Made by a program: the position numbers and the translations under genes
Notes under the pieces: model-generated
Database searches by the model: none
What the model saw: the letters and a program-made list of their open reading frames with translations, nothing else
Told to the model about the DNA's origin: nothing
Source of the DNA: Labilibaculum sp. DW002
GTDB taxonomy: Bacteria > Bacteroidota > Bacteroidia > Bacteroidales > Marinifilaceae
Direction: 5' to 3'
DNA: 64,000 bases
Assembly (NCBI RefSeq): GCF_029029525.1
Contig: NZ_JAKJSC010000008.1
Span: 62,001-126,000, forward strand
Shown here: positions 43,591-52,412 of the stretch, one piece after another
Position numbering within the stretch: the stretch's first letter is position 1
Layout: every line of letters begins with the position of its first letter

Positions 43591-44451
43591 TTATGCTCTT
43601 ATTTCTTCGAATCCTTCTCCAAATACGCCCATTACTGACCCCATAGTAATAAAAGCTTTTGGATCAAGTTCTTTAACAACTCTAAAGATATATTGTGTTT
43701 CATGCTTACGCACAACGATCATTAACATCATTGTATCTTTTCGAGTGTACCAACCAGTACTGTGAAGCATTGATATACCTCTACCTGTTTCCTCGCTAAG
43801 CATTTCTGCAACCTCTTCATATTTGGTTGACATGATAAAAAGCTGAGCCGATTGCTTAGAACCAGATATCATCATATCGATGGTATAAGCTGCCACACCC
43901 ATTTCCACATAACCATACACAATTGTTGAAATATCCTCAAAGATAATATAGGAAGAAGCAATGATAAAAATATCGATATAGAGTATGACTCTACCAGGGC
44001 CAATATTTCGATACTTGTTAATCATCATGGCAACAATATCGGTTCCACCTGTACTTCCGCCTTGTGTTAACGTAATTCCAATACCAACACCAGCTAAAAT
44101 ACCACCAATGATACTCGCCATAAATTTCTCATCTACTAAAGGTTCCGTAATCCATTGCTGCTGAAAGTATAACAAAACAGAACCTACAATAATCCCAAAA
44201 ATTGTTTTGATTCCAAAACGACTACCCAGAACTTTCAAGGCAATTAAAATCAAGAAAATATTAATTACAAAAAAGGAATAACCAACAGGGATGGTTTCTC
44301 CCGAGGCATAGTAAATGATGGTTCCGATACCTCCAACTCCTCCTGCCACAATTTCAGATGGAATTAAAAAAGCAGTCCAACCAAAACTATAGATGCATAA
44401 TCCTAAGGTAATAATAAGATAGGATTTCGCTTCAGCGATTGAAAATTTCAT
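43591..44451 (-). CDS. YitT family membrane protein (copy 1)
   Basis: 286 residues, same architecture as its neighbour: FLIPSEIVAGGVGGIGTI, TQGGSTGGTDIVAMMINKYRN, and a C-terminal soluble domain (YEEVAEMLSEETGRGISMLHSTGWYTRKDTMMLMIV). The pair arose by duplication but has diverged well. Both lie in the minus-strand series between the M23 peptidase gene and leuS. Confidence 0.88.
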   Translation of the reverse strand: MKFSIAEAKSYLIITLGLCIYSFGWTAFLIPSEIVAGGVGGIGTIIYYASGETIPVGYSFFVINIFLILIALKVLGSRFGIKTIFGIIVGSVLLYFQQQWITEPLVDEKFMASIIGGILAGVGIGITLTQGGSTGGTDIVAMMINKYRNIGPGRVILYIDIFIIASSYIIFEDISTIVYGYVEMGVAAYTIDMMISGSKQSAQLFIMSTKYEEVAEMLSEETGRGISMLHSTGWYTRKDTMMLMIVVRKHETQYIFRVVKELDPKAFITMGSVMGVFGEGFEEIRA

Positions 44452-44477
44452 TAGACAGTACGTTTTAAATATTTAGA

Positions 44478-44518
44478 CAAAAAAAGGGCTTTGTTTTCAG
44501 AAGAAAACAAAGCCCTTT
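44478..44518 (-). terminator. Terminator of leuS
   Basis: A perfect 16-pair stem AAAGGGCTTTGTTTTC/GAAAACAAAGCCCTTT (44483-44498 and 44503-44518) with a 4-base loop, followed on the minus strand by TTTT. It separates leuS from the YitT pair. Confidence 0.9.
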
Positions 44519-44546
44519 GTATAATATACAACTTTATTTTATTCTC

Positions 44547-47309
44547 TTAGACTACTATGTTTACAATTTTCTTAGGAACAATAATTACCTTTCTAGGGGT
44601 TTTTCCATCTATCCATTTCTGGGCCTGTTCACAGGTCATCACAGCCTGTTCAATTTCATCTTTATTCAGACTTAATGGCAGTTCCAGCAAAAATCTCATT
44701 TTTCCATTAAACGAAACTGGATATTTATGATTGTTTTCCAGAACAAAACTTTCGTTAAACTCTGGAAAACTTGCTTTGGTAATACTGTTTGTATTTCCAC
44801 ACAATGCCCAAAGTTCTTCGGTAATATGAGGTGCAAATGGTGCTAAAAGAGCAAGTAATTCTTCTAAAATTGCTTTCTTATTACATTTCGCACTATTCAA
44901 TTCGTTAACACAAATCATAAAGGCAGAAACAGAAGTATTGAATGAGAATCGCTCAATATCATCTTGAATCTTTTTGATAGACTTGTGAAGAATTTTATAC
45001 TCTGCTTTAGTTGGTTCATCAGTTGAGATTGCAAACTCATTCTTGTCATTATGGAATAAACGCCACAATTTTTTTAAGAATTTATGAACTCCATCGATAC
45101 CATTAGTATCCCAAGGTTTTGAAGCTTCCAATGGTCCTAAGAACATTTCGTATAAACGAAGTGTGTCAGCGCCATATTCTTCAACAATCACATCTGGATT
45201 AACCACATTAAACATCGACTTAGACATTTTCTCAACTGCCCAGCCACAAATATATTTTTCATCTTCCAATACAAATTCAGCATCAGCATACTCAGGCATC
45301 CAATTTTTGAAAGCTTCAGTATCTAATACATCATTCTTCACGATGTTAACATCAACGTGAATTTGAGTCGTCTCATAATCTTTTCTCAAACCATACGACA
45401 CATACTTATTGGTATTCTTAATACGGTATACAAAGTTCGAGCGACCTTGAATCATACCTTGATTAATAAGCTTTTTGAAAGGCTCATCTTTACAAACCTT
45501 ACCTATATCGTAAAGAAATTTATTCCAAAAACGTGAATAAATTAGGTGACCTGTAGCATGCTCTGTTCCACCAATATATAAATCCACATCTTGCCAGTAC
45601 TCATTTACTTCCTCGGACACCAAGGCTTCGTTGTTACGAGGATCCATATAACGCAAGTAATAGGCAGATGAACCTGCAAAACCAGGCATTGTATTCAATT
45701 CAATAGGATGACCATCGTCAGTTGTCCAGTTTGTTGCACGTCCCAATGGCGGCTCTCCCGTTTCGGTAGGTAAATATTTATCAACCTCAGGTAACTCAAG
45801 AGGCAACTTATCCATATCCATCATTTTAGGCATACCATCCTTAAAATAAACTGGGAATGGCTCCCCCCAATAACGCTGACGTGAGAAAATAGCATCGCGC
45901 AAGCGGAAATTCACTTTTCGCTTACCTAATTTTCTTTCTTCAATTTCTTCGTTAGCTTTTACAATAGCATCTTTTACGTCCAATCCATTCATGAAGTCTG
46001 AATTGATCATTTCTCCAGCTTTTGCATCGTATGAGCCTTCACTTAAATCACCATCTGATACTACAGGAACAATTGGAAGATCAAATTTCTTAGCAAAAGC
46101 ATAGTCACGGCTATCGTGTGCAGGAACAGCCATAATAGCACCTGTTCCGTAACCAGCCAAAACATAATCACTCACCCAAACCGGAATTGCTTCTCCTGAA
46201 AATGGATGTATAGCATATGAGCCTGTAAATTCACCACTAACCGTTTTAACATCGGCCATACGTTCTCGTTCAGTACGCTTTTTAGTAGCTGCAATATAAG
46301 CTGCAATTTTTTCTTTATATTCTGGAGTAGTCAATTGATCAACCAACTCACTTTCTGGAGCCAAAACCATAAAGCTAACACCAAAAATAGTATCAGGTCT
46401 CGTTGTAAAAACTGTCATTTCTACGTCTGAGTCCTTTACCTTAAAGTCCATTTCTGCACCTTCGGAACGTCCAATCCAGTTACGCTGAATTTCTTTCAAT
46501 GAGTCAGTCCATTCCAACTTTTCCATATCCTCAAGTAAACGCTTTGCATAAGCAGATACTCTTAAAGACCATTGACGCATTTTCTTCTGCTCTACAGGAT
46601 GACCACCTCGAACAGATAAACCGTCCTTAATTTCGTCATTAGCCAAAACTGTACCCAAAGCAGGACACCAGTTCACCATCGTATTGGCTAAATAAGCTAA
46701 ACGGTAATTCAAAAGAGTTGCCTGTTTTTCGGTATCAGAATAAGCTTTCCACTCTTCTGCTGTAAAAGGTTCAATTTCCGAACAAGCAGCATTAACAGAA
46801 GCATTTCCATTCGCCTCGAACTTTGCAATTAGAGTTTCAATAGATTCAGCTTTTTGTGTTTTATTATTAAAATAGTGATTGAACATTTCTACAAATGCCC
46901 ACTGTGTCCACTTGTAATATTCAGGATCACAAGTACGAATTTCTCTATCCCAATCGTAAGAAAAACCAATTTTATCTAATTGCTGACGGTATCTCTTAAT
47001 ATTTACATCAGTTGTAATAGCTGGATGTTGCCCCGTTTGAATTGCATATTGCTCTGCAGGCAGACCATAGGCATCATACCCCATAGGATGCAAAACATTA
47101 AACCCTTTTAAACGCTTGTAGCGAGAATATATATCAGAAGCAATATAACCAAGTGGATGACCAACATGCAAACCAGCACCCGATGGGTATGGAAACATAT
47201 CGAGCACATAAAATTTTGGTTTACTTGTATCAACATCAACTTTATAAGTCTTGTTATCTACCCAAAACTTCTGCCACTTCTTTTCTATTTCTTTAAAATT
47301 GTATTCCAT
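44547..47309 (-). CDS. leuS: Leucyl-tRNA synthetase
   Basis: 920 residues, class Ia. The HIGH motif is [14 protein letters not shown]; the editing domain has [17 protein letters not shown] and [19 protein letters not shown]; the KMSKS loop is [14 protein letters not shown]. The C-terminal part has anticodon-binding helices and the tail NIVV. It charges tRNA-Leu. An exact -7 box (TAATTTTG, minus strand 47359-47352) lies about 43 bases before the ATG. Confidence 0.98.
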   Translation of the reverse strand: MEYNFKEIEKKWQKFWVDNKTYKVDVDTSKPKFYVLDMFPYPSGAGLHVGHPLGYIASDIYSRYKRLKGFNVLHPMGYDAYGLPAEQYAIQTGQHPAITTDVNIKRYRQQLDKIGFSYDWDREIRTCDPEYYKWTQWAFVEMFNHYFNNKTQKAESIETLIAKFEANGNASVNAACSEIEPFTAEEWKAYSDTEKQATLLNYRLAYLANTMVNWCPALGTVLANDEIKDGLSVRGGHPVEQKKMRQWSLRVSAYAKRLLEDMEKLEWTDSLKEIQRNWIGRSEGAEMDFKVKDSDVEMTVFTTRPDTIFGVSFMVLAPESELVDQLTTPEYKEKIAAYIAATKKRTERERMADVKTVSGEFTGSYAIHPFSGEAIPVWVSDYVLAGYGTGAIMAVPAHDSRDYAFAKKFDLPIVPVVSDGDLSEGSYDAKAGEMINSDFMNGLDVKDAIVKANEEIEERKLGKRKVNFRLRDAIFSRQRYWGEPFPVYFKDGMPKMMDMDKLPLELPEVDKYLPTETGEPPLGRATNWTTDDGHPIELNTMPGFAGSSAYYLRYMDPRNNEALVSEEVNEYWQDVDLYIGGTEHATGHLIYSRFWNKFLYDIGKVCKDEPFKKLINQGMIQGRSNFVYRIKNTNKYVSYGLRKDYETTQIHVDVNIVKNDVLDTEAFKNWMPEYADAEFVLEDEKYICGWAVEKMSKSMFNVVNPDVIVEEYGADTLRLYEMFLGPLEASKPWDTNGIDGVHKFLKKLWRLFHNDKNEFAISTDEPTKAEYKILHKSIKKIQDDIERFSFNTSVSAFMICVNELNSAKCNKKAILEELLALLAPFAPHITEELWALCGNTNSITKASFPEFNESFVLENNHKYPVSFNGKMRFLLELPLSLNKDEIEQAVMTCEQAQKWIDGKTPRKVIIVPKKIVNIVV

Positions 47310-47351
47310 GGTATTATTGATAAAATATGGTTATTCGAAGCTTTCGAACCG

Positions 47352-47359
47352 CAAAATTA
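47352..47359 (-). promoter_or_regulatory. -7 box of leuS
   Basis: CAAAATTA on the plus strand is TAATTTTG on the minus strand, an exact TAnnTTTG; no clear TTTG at the normal distance. Confidence 0.4.
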
Positions 47360-47512
47360 GCAAAAGTTTACAAATATTAATCGTGTTTGAAGAGGAAGTC
47401 TGATTTTATTAAAAATTGGTTCTTAATGCCTTAAGCATACACCTTTATCGAGCTGCTATTTATTTCCCAAATGATATTGTGTAGAATAAACATGCAGAAC
47501 AAAATAATTTTT

Positions 47513-47520
47513 TAAATTTG
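47513..47520 (+). promoter_or_regulatory. -7 box of the tRNA-Arg gene
   Basis: TAAATTTG exactly fits TAnnTTTG and ends 10 bases before the tRNA, so the transcript would start a few bases upstream of the mature 5' end. Confidence 0.5.
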
Positions 47521-47530
47521 TGCACGCAAT

Positions 47531-47604
47531 GGCCCGTTAGTTCAGCTGAATAGAACGTCAGATTCCGGTTCTGAAGGCCATGGGTTTGAATCCGCCACGG
47601 GTCA
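47531..47604 (+). tRNA. tRNA-Arg (anticodon CCG) with an irregular T arm
   Basis: The acceptor GGCCCGT pairs with ACGGGTC. The D stem is GTTC/GAAC, and the anticodon stem is TCAGA/TCTGA around TTCCGGT, giving anticodon CCG (codon CGG, Arg). The discriminator is A and CCA is not encoded. The T arm is odd: ATGGG against CCGCC leaves only two pairs. Its loop is TTTGAAT, with T at position 56 instead of C, matched by A at position 19 of the D loop (AGCTGAATA). A -7 box and a terminator flank it, so it is probably transcribed. It may be a divergent working tRNA or one in decay. Confidence 0.75.
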
Positions 47605-47641
47605 CAACAATGAAATTCCATAACAATACTGGAATAATAAA

Positions 47642-47672
47642 CAAGGCTTAACGACCTGTTAAGCTTTGTTTT
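47642..47672 (+). terminator. Terminator of the tRNA-Arg gene
   Basis: CAAGGCTTAAC (47642-47652) pairs with GTTAAGCTTTG (47658-47668) including one G-U, 5-base loop, then TTTT. The following 170 bases to 47845 hold nothing recognisable. Confidence 0.7.
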
Positions 47673-47845
47673 AAATCAATCCTTTCCCAAGGTGAAAACA
47701 GTAATTTCCTAAGAAAACTCCCCAACACTTCTCTCAAATAAAATAGAAACAAATCATTAAAAAATAACGATTTCAGATCTGGCAAAACACACAATTTGCT
47801 TGTCCCTACTTTTCTTGTTAGGAAAAAATTCAAAATTATAGGCAC

Positions 47846-47876
47846 AAAAAAAAGGAGTCCTATTGGACTCCTTTTT
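47846..47876. terminator. Bidirectional terminator after the exb operon
   Basis: AAAGGAGTCC (47851-47860) pairs perfectly with GGACTCCTTT (47865-47874) over TATT; A and T runs flank it on both sides. Confidence 0.88.
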
Positions 47877-47897
47877 AATTATATATCGAATAATAAA

Positions 47898-48365
47898 TTA
47901 TTCTGCAGTTTGTCTAGTTGAGTAGTTCAACTTAAGTGAACTTGCTTTTCTAAGTTCCTGCTTAATATCAGTGATAATACCCATTTTAGTGTATTGATCA
48001 ACTTTCAATGAAGTAGTCAACTTATTACGCAATTCTTCTTTTCTTGATTCACGTTCTGAAGCAATAAAAGCTTGAATATCTGCAACTGTAGCAAATTGAT
48101 CGTTTAGCTGAATTCTTGGTTCTGTACCAAACGTCTTTTGAAATTTCCTTAAAGGAACTCCAACGTGAATGTTACTAACCAAATCCTTCTTTTCTAACTT
48201 CACCAATTCATTCGCCTTAGGCTGAGTATAATTTACACTCAATTCAACGTCACGCATGGTTGTAGCAACCATAAAGAAGAAAAGTAACATAAATACAATA
48301 TCAGGAAGAGAAGCTGTTGATATGGCCGGTAGATCTTTTTTACCGTCTTTTCTAAACTTTGACAT
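47898..48365 (-). CDS. exbD: ExbD/TolR family biopolymer transport protein (second copy)
   Basis: 155 residues. An N-terminal cytoplasmic tail with LPAISTASLPDIVFMLLFFFMVATTM has the single membrane helix and its essential Asp. A periplasmic domain follows, ending NYSTRQTAE. ExbD with ExbB and TonB uses the proton gradient to power outer-membrane transporters. It overlaps the preceding exbD gene by one base (TAATG). The two ExbD-like proteins differ in the periplasmic part and may form a heteromer. Confidence 0.92.
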   Translation of the reverse strand: MSKFRKDGKKDLPAISTASLPDIVFMLLFFFMVATTMRDVELSVNYTQPKANELVKLEKKDLVSNIHVGVPLRKFQKTFGTEPRIQLNDQFATVADIQAFIASERESRKEELRNKLTTSLKVDQYTKMGIITDIKQELRKASSLKLNYSTRQTAE

Positions 48366-48940
48366 TATTTACCTCCTGTGTTTCTTGGTTCTGCTTCAGA
48401 AATCTGAACTGGGATATATTTTCTAACCGCTGCTTTCTGATCATCATCAAGCTCGGCATATTTTTTACCCCATTTTTGTACCGACTTCTCATCCTTTAAC
48501 TCTCGAGAAGCCGCTGCAAGTTCATCCTGAACGCGAATATAAGTTTCATATCTTGTTCCACGGTCATTCTGTAACGAAATCAAACCTTTTGAAACCATCA
48601 CGTCACCAAAATATGGAATCGTAGTTGGTTTCTTCTCAGGTAAGTCTTCTTTATTAAGTGGATTCAAGATGAATTCTTTTGTTTTTTCACGCAATTGTGA
48701 AATACTAAGAACTTCACCATTTACCAACAATTCATTGTTACGGTTCACCAATATGGAAAAAACATTACGTTTCTTAACCTTAACATCATCATTCAGTTGT
48801 TCATCTTCTGGAATAGGTGGCAACTTTTTGTAGATACCAGTATCTACGTCCATTGTAGTTGTCACCAAGAAGAAAATAAGCAACAAGAAAGCGATATCGG
48901 CCATCGAACTCGAATTTATCTCTGGTGTTTTTCTTGCCAT
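48365..48940 (-). CDS. exbD: ExbD/TolR family biopolymer transport protein (first copy)
   Basis: 191 residues. The membrane helix with its Asp is SSMADIAFLLLIFFLVTTTM. The periplasmic domain is longer than in the second copy, containing VFSILVNRNNELLVNGEVLSISQL and a charged C-terminal helix (LAAASRELKDEKSVQKWGKKY). It lies between the 149-residue membrane protein gene and the second exbD. The role is as for the partner: harvesting of proton-motive force with ExbB. Confidence 0.92.
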   Translation of the reverse strand: MARKTPEINSSSMADIAFLLLIFFLVTTTMDVDTGIYKKLPPIPEDEQLNDDVKVKKRNVFSILVNRNNELLVNGEVLSISQLREKTKEFILNPLNKEDLPEKKPTTIPYFGDVMVSKGLISLQNDRGTRYETYIRVQDELAAASRELKDEKSVQKWGKKYAELDDDQKAAVRKYIPVQISEAEPRNTGGK

Positions 48941-48988
48941 AATATTATTTCTTAAGGTTTACGATTCGAATTTAATCGAATCATTGTC

Positions 48989-49438
48989 TTAGCGTAATTT
49001 TCTTAATGCTTCAGTCACTACGATAGAAGCGATAGCACCTACACCTAAAATATACATGGTGTAAAGAATGGTATCAGCAAACTTTAACGAGCTAGGATTA
49101 TTGTCTTCTCCAGTATAACCAGGAAGATTCAATAATGTACCATCTGATAAAGAATATGCGATCAAGATAACTAGTCCAAGACCAGCAAGTCCAGCTAATC
49201 CCTTAATTGCCCCTTTAGGATTCGTTACTAATTGAATAATAGGGAACAAAATTGACAAGCCAACAGTGATATAGAATAATGCCTTAGCCCAATAGATCAA
49301 CGAATCGGTGTGAACCGGAGTTGTATAAGCTGCGTTTGGCACTTCTCCACCAAAGTAAAACATGGCTACAAAAACAACTGTAAGACCAAGCATTACATAG
49401 GTAAGAATATTTAAATATTTACTCAATGTATTTGACAT
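48989..49438 (-). CDS. Four-helix membrane protein of the ExbB/ExbD operon
   Basis: 149 residues with four hydrophobic helices (about 10-28, 48-68, 78-98 and 122-142). No enzyme motif is seen. A gene of this kind stands between exbB and exbD in many Bacteroidota, so it probably belongs to the energy-transducing complex, but its job is unknown. It follows exbB after 9 bases. Confidence 0.75.
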   Translation of the reverse strand: MSNTLSKYLNILTYVMLGLTVVFVAMFYFGGEVPNAAYTTPVHTDSLIYWAKALFYITVGLSILFPIIQLVTNPKGAIKGLAGLAGLGLVILIAYSLSDGTLLNLPGYTGEDNNPSSLKFADTILYTMYILGVGAIASIVVTEALRKLR

Positions 49439-49447
49439 AGTCGGAAA

Positions 49448-50260
49448 TTATTTTTTCAAGTTGTATTTTACTAAGATATCAAGAAGAGAAATAGATGCAT
49501 CTTCCATGTTGTTAACGATACTGTCAATTTTAGCAGTACAGTAGTTATAGAATACCTGTAGGATCATCGCAACGATCAAACCAGATACTGTTGTAATCAA
49601 GGCAACCTTAATACCACCAGCTACAGCAGCAGGAGAAATAGTACCCATTGACTGAATAGAGTCAAATGCACCAATCATACCGATTACTGTACCCATGAAA
49701 CCCAACATAGGAGCAAGACCAATCATCAATGAAATCCAAGAAAGACCTTTCTCTAAAAGACCCATCTGAACTGAACCGTAAGCGATTACTGATTTCTCAA
49801 CAACCTCTACACCTTCATCGATACGATCAAGACCTTGATAGAAGATACTAGCGATAGGACCGCGAGTGTTTCTACAAACTTCTTTAGCAGCATCAACACC
49901 ACCGTTGTTCAACGCTTCCTCTAGGCTAGCGATCAACTTCTTAGTATTTGTAGTTGACATGTTTAAGTAAATGATTCTTTCAATACAAAGAGCCAAACCT
50001 AAAATTAATGACAACAATACAAAACTCATAAACATCGCACCACCCTGGATGAATTGCTTCTTAACAATAGCGTGAAATGAAGTACTTTCTACTTCTTCTT
50101 CTACTACAGTTTCTTCAACTGCAACTTCTTCTGCAGCTTCATCCTGAGTATCTACGGTAGCTTCGGTAGTTTCAGCTGTCTCATCTTGAGCAACTGCATT
50201 GAATGATGCTCCAAAATTCAGCATCCCGATAACTGCTATAAATGCAAATAACTTTTTCAT
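49448..50260 (-). CDS. exbB: MotA/TolQ/ExbB proton channel family protein
   Basis: 270 residues. A signal-like N-terminus (MKKLFAFIAVIGMLNFGASFNAVAQ) leads into about 35 residues made mostly of Glu, Thr, Val and Ala. Three membrane helices follow, with GLSWISLMIGLAPMLGFMGTVIGMIGAFDSI and ISPAAVAGGIKVALITTVSGLIVAMILQ, the proton-channel core. It works with the two ExbD proteins to energise TonB. The acidic N-terminal stretch is an addition relative to E. coli ExbB and would lie in the periplasm. First gene of the operon, with a good promoter. Confidence 0.93.
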   Translation of the reverse strand: MKKLFAFIAVIGMLNFGASFNAVAQDETAETTEATVDTQDEAAEEVAVEETVVEEEVESTSFHAIVKKQFIQGGAMFMSFVLLSLILGLALCIERIIYLNMSTTNTKKLIASLEEALNNGGVDAAKEVCRNTRGPIASIFYQGLDRIDEGVEVVEKSVIAYGSVQMGLLEKGLSWISLMIGLAPMLGFMGTVIGMIGAFDSIQSMGTISPAAVAGGIKVALITTVSGLIVAMILQVFYNYCTAKIDSIVNNMEDASISLLDILVKYNLKK

Positions 50261-50300
50261 AGTCTGTTTTTCAAATTTTAATTAACGAAATTATTTTTTA

Positions 50301-50331
50301 CAAAATTAAACGGTTGCGGTCTTTAATACAA
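50301..50331 (-). promoter_or_regulatory. Promoter of the exbB operon
   Basis: On the minus strand TTG (50331-50329), spacer 20, then TAATTTTG (50308-50301), an exact -7 match. The leader would be about 35 bases. Confidence 0.6.
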
Positions 50332-50473
50332 CTAAACACATAGTTGTCTGTCAAATATTATTTAAAAGTCTTTCTATTTCTACACTTCATATCATTCCTT
50401 ACATGACCTTATGTAATATAGAACACTTTTAACAGTGCACCAAATTACAAAAAAAAAGTGAAAAACAAATTTT

Positions 50474-51508
50474 CTATTGGCATAATTCACCTTTGATGGA
50501 CTTATTTAAAAAGAATTTGATTTGTTCTTCATTAAGCTTTTTTCCCAAGACGTACATTAATTTTGTAACAGCCGCCTCTGTTGTGATGTCTCGTCCACTA
50601 ACAACACCTGCTGCTAATAGTTCAAGACTAGTTTCGTACAAGCCCATATCTACACTTCCAGAAGGACATTGAGTCACATTGTACACAATAACTCCTCTAC
50701 CAATTGCTTCTTTAATTGAATCAACAAACCAAGCATCTGTCGGGGCATTACCAGCTCCATATGTTTCCATAACAATTCCTTTTATACCTTCACAATTTAA
50801 AATAGAATCGACAACTTGCTTGTTAATTCCAGGGAATATCTTCAATATTGCAATATTAGAATCTAAACTTGTTGAAATTTCCAATTCTTGTGGCTGACTT
50901 GGGTAATGAATGGCAGCATAATTGTAATTGATATGTATTCCGATTTTTGCCAAATCAGGATAATTATAAGAATAAAAGGCATTAAAATATTCAGCATTGT
51001 GCTTGGTTGTGCGATTTCCTCTAAACAATTTGTTTTCGAAAAGCACACAAACTTCAGGAACAAGTGCTTTACCATTTTTATTGTCTGCTGCAATCTCAAT
51101 AGCTGTAATTAAATTCTCTTTACCATCGGTACGTAACATACCAATTGGCAATTGCGATCCTGTTAAGACAACCGGCTTATCTAAATTCTCCAGCATGAAA
51201 CTCAAAGCAGAGGCTGAGTAAGACATCGTATCAGTACCATGAAGAACTACAAAACCATCATATTTCTCATAGTTCTCTTTAATCAAACTTGCAATCTTGA
51301 TCCAAACTTCTGGATTCAAATTTGAAGAATCGATAAGTGGATCAAAAGCAATAGACGACAATTCAAATCCAAAATCATTAAGTTCGGGAACCTGCTTTAA
51401 GATGTGATCAAAATCAAAAGGTTTTAAAGAACCATTATCCGGATCTTTAACCATTCCAATAGTTCCTCCGGTATAAATTAATAATATCGATGTTTGTTTT
51501 TTATCCAT
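50474..51508 (-). CDS. ansA: L-asparaginase, type I-like
   Basis: 344 residues. The two active-site threonines fall in IYTGGTIGMV and VLHGTDTMSYSASALSF, followed by PVVLTGSQLPIGMLRTDGKENL. No signal peptide, so it is the cytoplasmic type. It hydrolyses asparagine to aspartate and ammonia. It lies 14 bases after tatD and probably shares its promoter. Confidence 0.94.
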   Translation of the reverse strand: MDKKQTSILLIYTGGTIGMVKDPDNGSLKPFDFDHILKQVPELNDFGFELSSIAFDPLIDSSNLNPEVWIKIASLIKENYEKYDGFVVLHGTDTMSYSASALSFMLENLDKPVVLTGSQLPIGMLRTDGKENLITAIEIAADNKNGKALVPEVCVLFENKLFRGNRTTKHNAEYFNAFYSYNYPDLAKIGIHINYNYAAIHYPSQPQELEISTSLDSNIAILKIFPGINKQVVDSILNCEGIKGIVMETYGAGNAPTDAWFVDSIKEAIGRGVIVYNVTQCPSGSVDMGLYETSLELLAAGVVSGRDITTEAAVTKLMYVLGKKLNEEQIKFFLNKSIKGELCQ

Positions 51509-51522
51509 TTTAATGACCTCAA

Positions 51523-52290
51523 TTATAAATTGAACAATCCTTCGGCATTTTTACTAGTAACACTTGCTACCTCATCCAAACTCACTTGATAGATATTTGC
51601 CAATTTATTAGCAACATGTATCAAATAAGAACTTTCATTTCTTTTTCCTCGCTTTGGAACTGGAGCTAAATAAGGTGCATCCGTTTCCAAAATCAATTTA
51701 TCCAAGCTGAAAGATGCAAGCGTTTTGTCCAATCCTGCATTTTTAAAGGTAACAATCCCATTTATCCCTAAAAGGAAACCGAATTCAATTGCCTTCTTTG
51801 CCTGTTCCTCATTTCCAGTAAAACTATGAAATACACCATTTAGTTTTGTATTTCGGTATCCTTCCAAAATTTCGAAAATCTCATCAAAAGAATCTCTTGC
51901 ATGAATAACAATAGGCAAGTTTCGATCTAAAGACCAATTAATTTGCTTGTCGAAAGCAAACTGCTGTTCTTTCACAAAAGTCTTATCCCAATACAAATCG
52001 ATTCCTATTTCTCCAATCGCACAAAAACTGCCTTTATCTAACCATTCTTCACAAATCTGAAGTTCCTCCAAATAGTTTTCCTTAACGGATGTTGGATGCA
52101 ATCCCATCATTGGGATACATAGATCAGGAAACTGCTTAACCAATTGATTCATTTTTGGTATTGATTCTGAATCAATATTCGGCAATAGAATTTTCTCAAT
52201 GTTTACGTCGCGACAATTAGATATGATTTGTTCAATATCATGTTCAAAATCATCAGCGTATATGTGAGAATGGGTATCAATAAATTTCAT
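51523..52290 (-). CDS. tatD: TatD family metal-dependent hydrolase
   Basis: 255 residues. Metal ligands are seen in FIDTHSHIYADDF (H-x-H), CAIGEIGIDLYW (Glu), VIHARDSFDE, GVFHSFTGNEEQ and LETDAPYLAPVPKRGKRNESSYL (Asp). TatD-type enzymes act as 3'-5' DNA exonucleases or deoxyribonucleases. Its promoter is very good and its leader very short (about 10 bases). It is co-transcribed with ansA, a combination found in other Bacteroidota. Confidence 0.95.
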   Translation of the reverse strand: MKFIDTHSHIYADDFEHDIEQIISNCRDVNIEKILLPNIDSESIPKMNQLVKQFPDLCIPMMGLHPTSVKENYLEELQICEEWLDKGSFCAIGEIGIDLYWDKTFVKEQQFAFDKQINWSLDRNLPIVIHARDSFDEIFEILEGYRNTKLNGVFHSFTGNEEQAKKAIEFGFLLGINGIVTFKNAGLDKTLASFSLDKLILETDAPYLAPVPKRGKRNESSYLIHVANKLANIYQVSLDEVASVTSKNAEGLFNL

Positions 52291-52307
52291 AAGGAATTAC
52301 TTTTCTG

Positions 52308-52339
52308 CAAACATATAGAAAGAGCAAAGAATAGCCAAA
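52308..52339 (-). promoter_or_regulatory. Promoter of tatD-ansA
   Basis: On the minus strand TTTG (52339-52336), spacer 20, TATGTTTG (52315-52308): exact matches to both boxes. Confidence 0.7.
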
Positions 52340-52360
52340 AGAATTACCTTTCAATAAGAA

Positions 52361-52387
52361 TAAAAAAAGCCGGCATAGCCGGCTTTT
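52361..52387. terminator. Terminator of gdhA
   Basis: AAAAGCCGGC (52365-52374) pairs with GCCGGCTTTT (52378-52387) over ATA, with A and T runs outside. It overlaps no gene, but it lies only 22 bases upstream of the tatD -33 box. Confidence 0.85.
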
Positions 52388-52412
52388 ATATATTTAGGCA
52401 TGAATTATCATA

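Noticed and set aside
47648-47845. 65-codon ORF on the minus strand between tRNA-Arg and the exb operon
   Set aside because: It covers the tRNA terminator region, has no ribosome binding site and its composition (Leu/Phe/Ser/Arg mix) is that of random AT-rich DNA.
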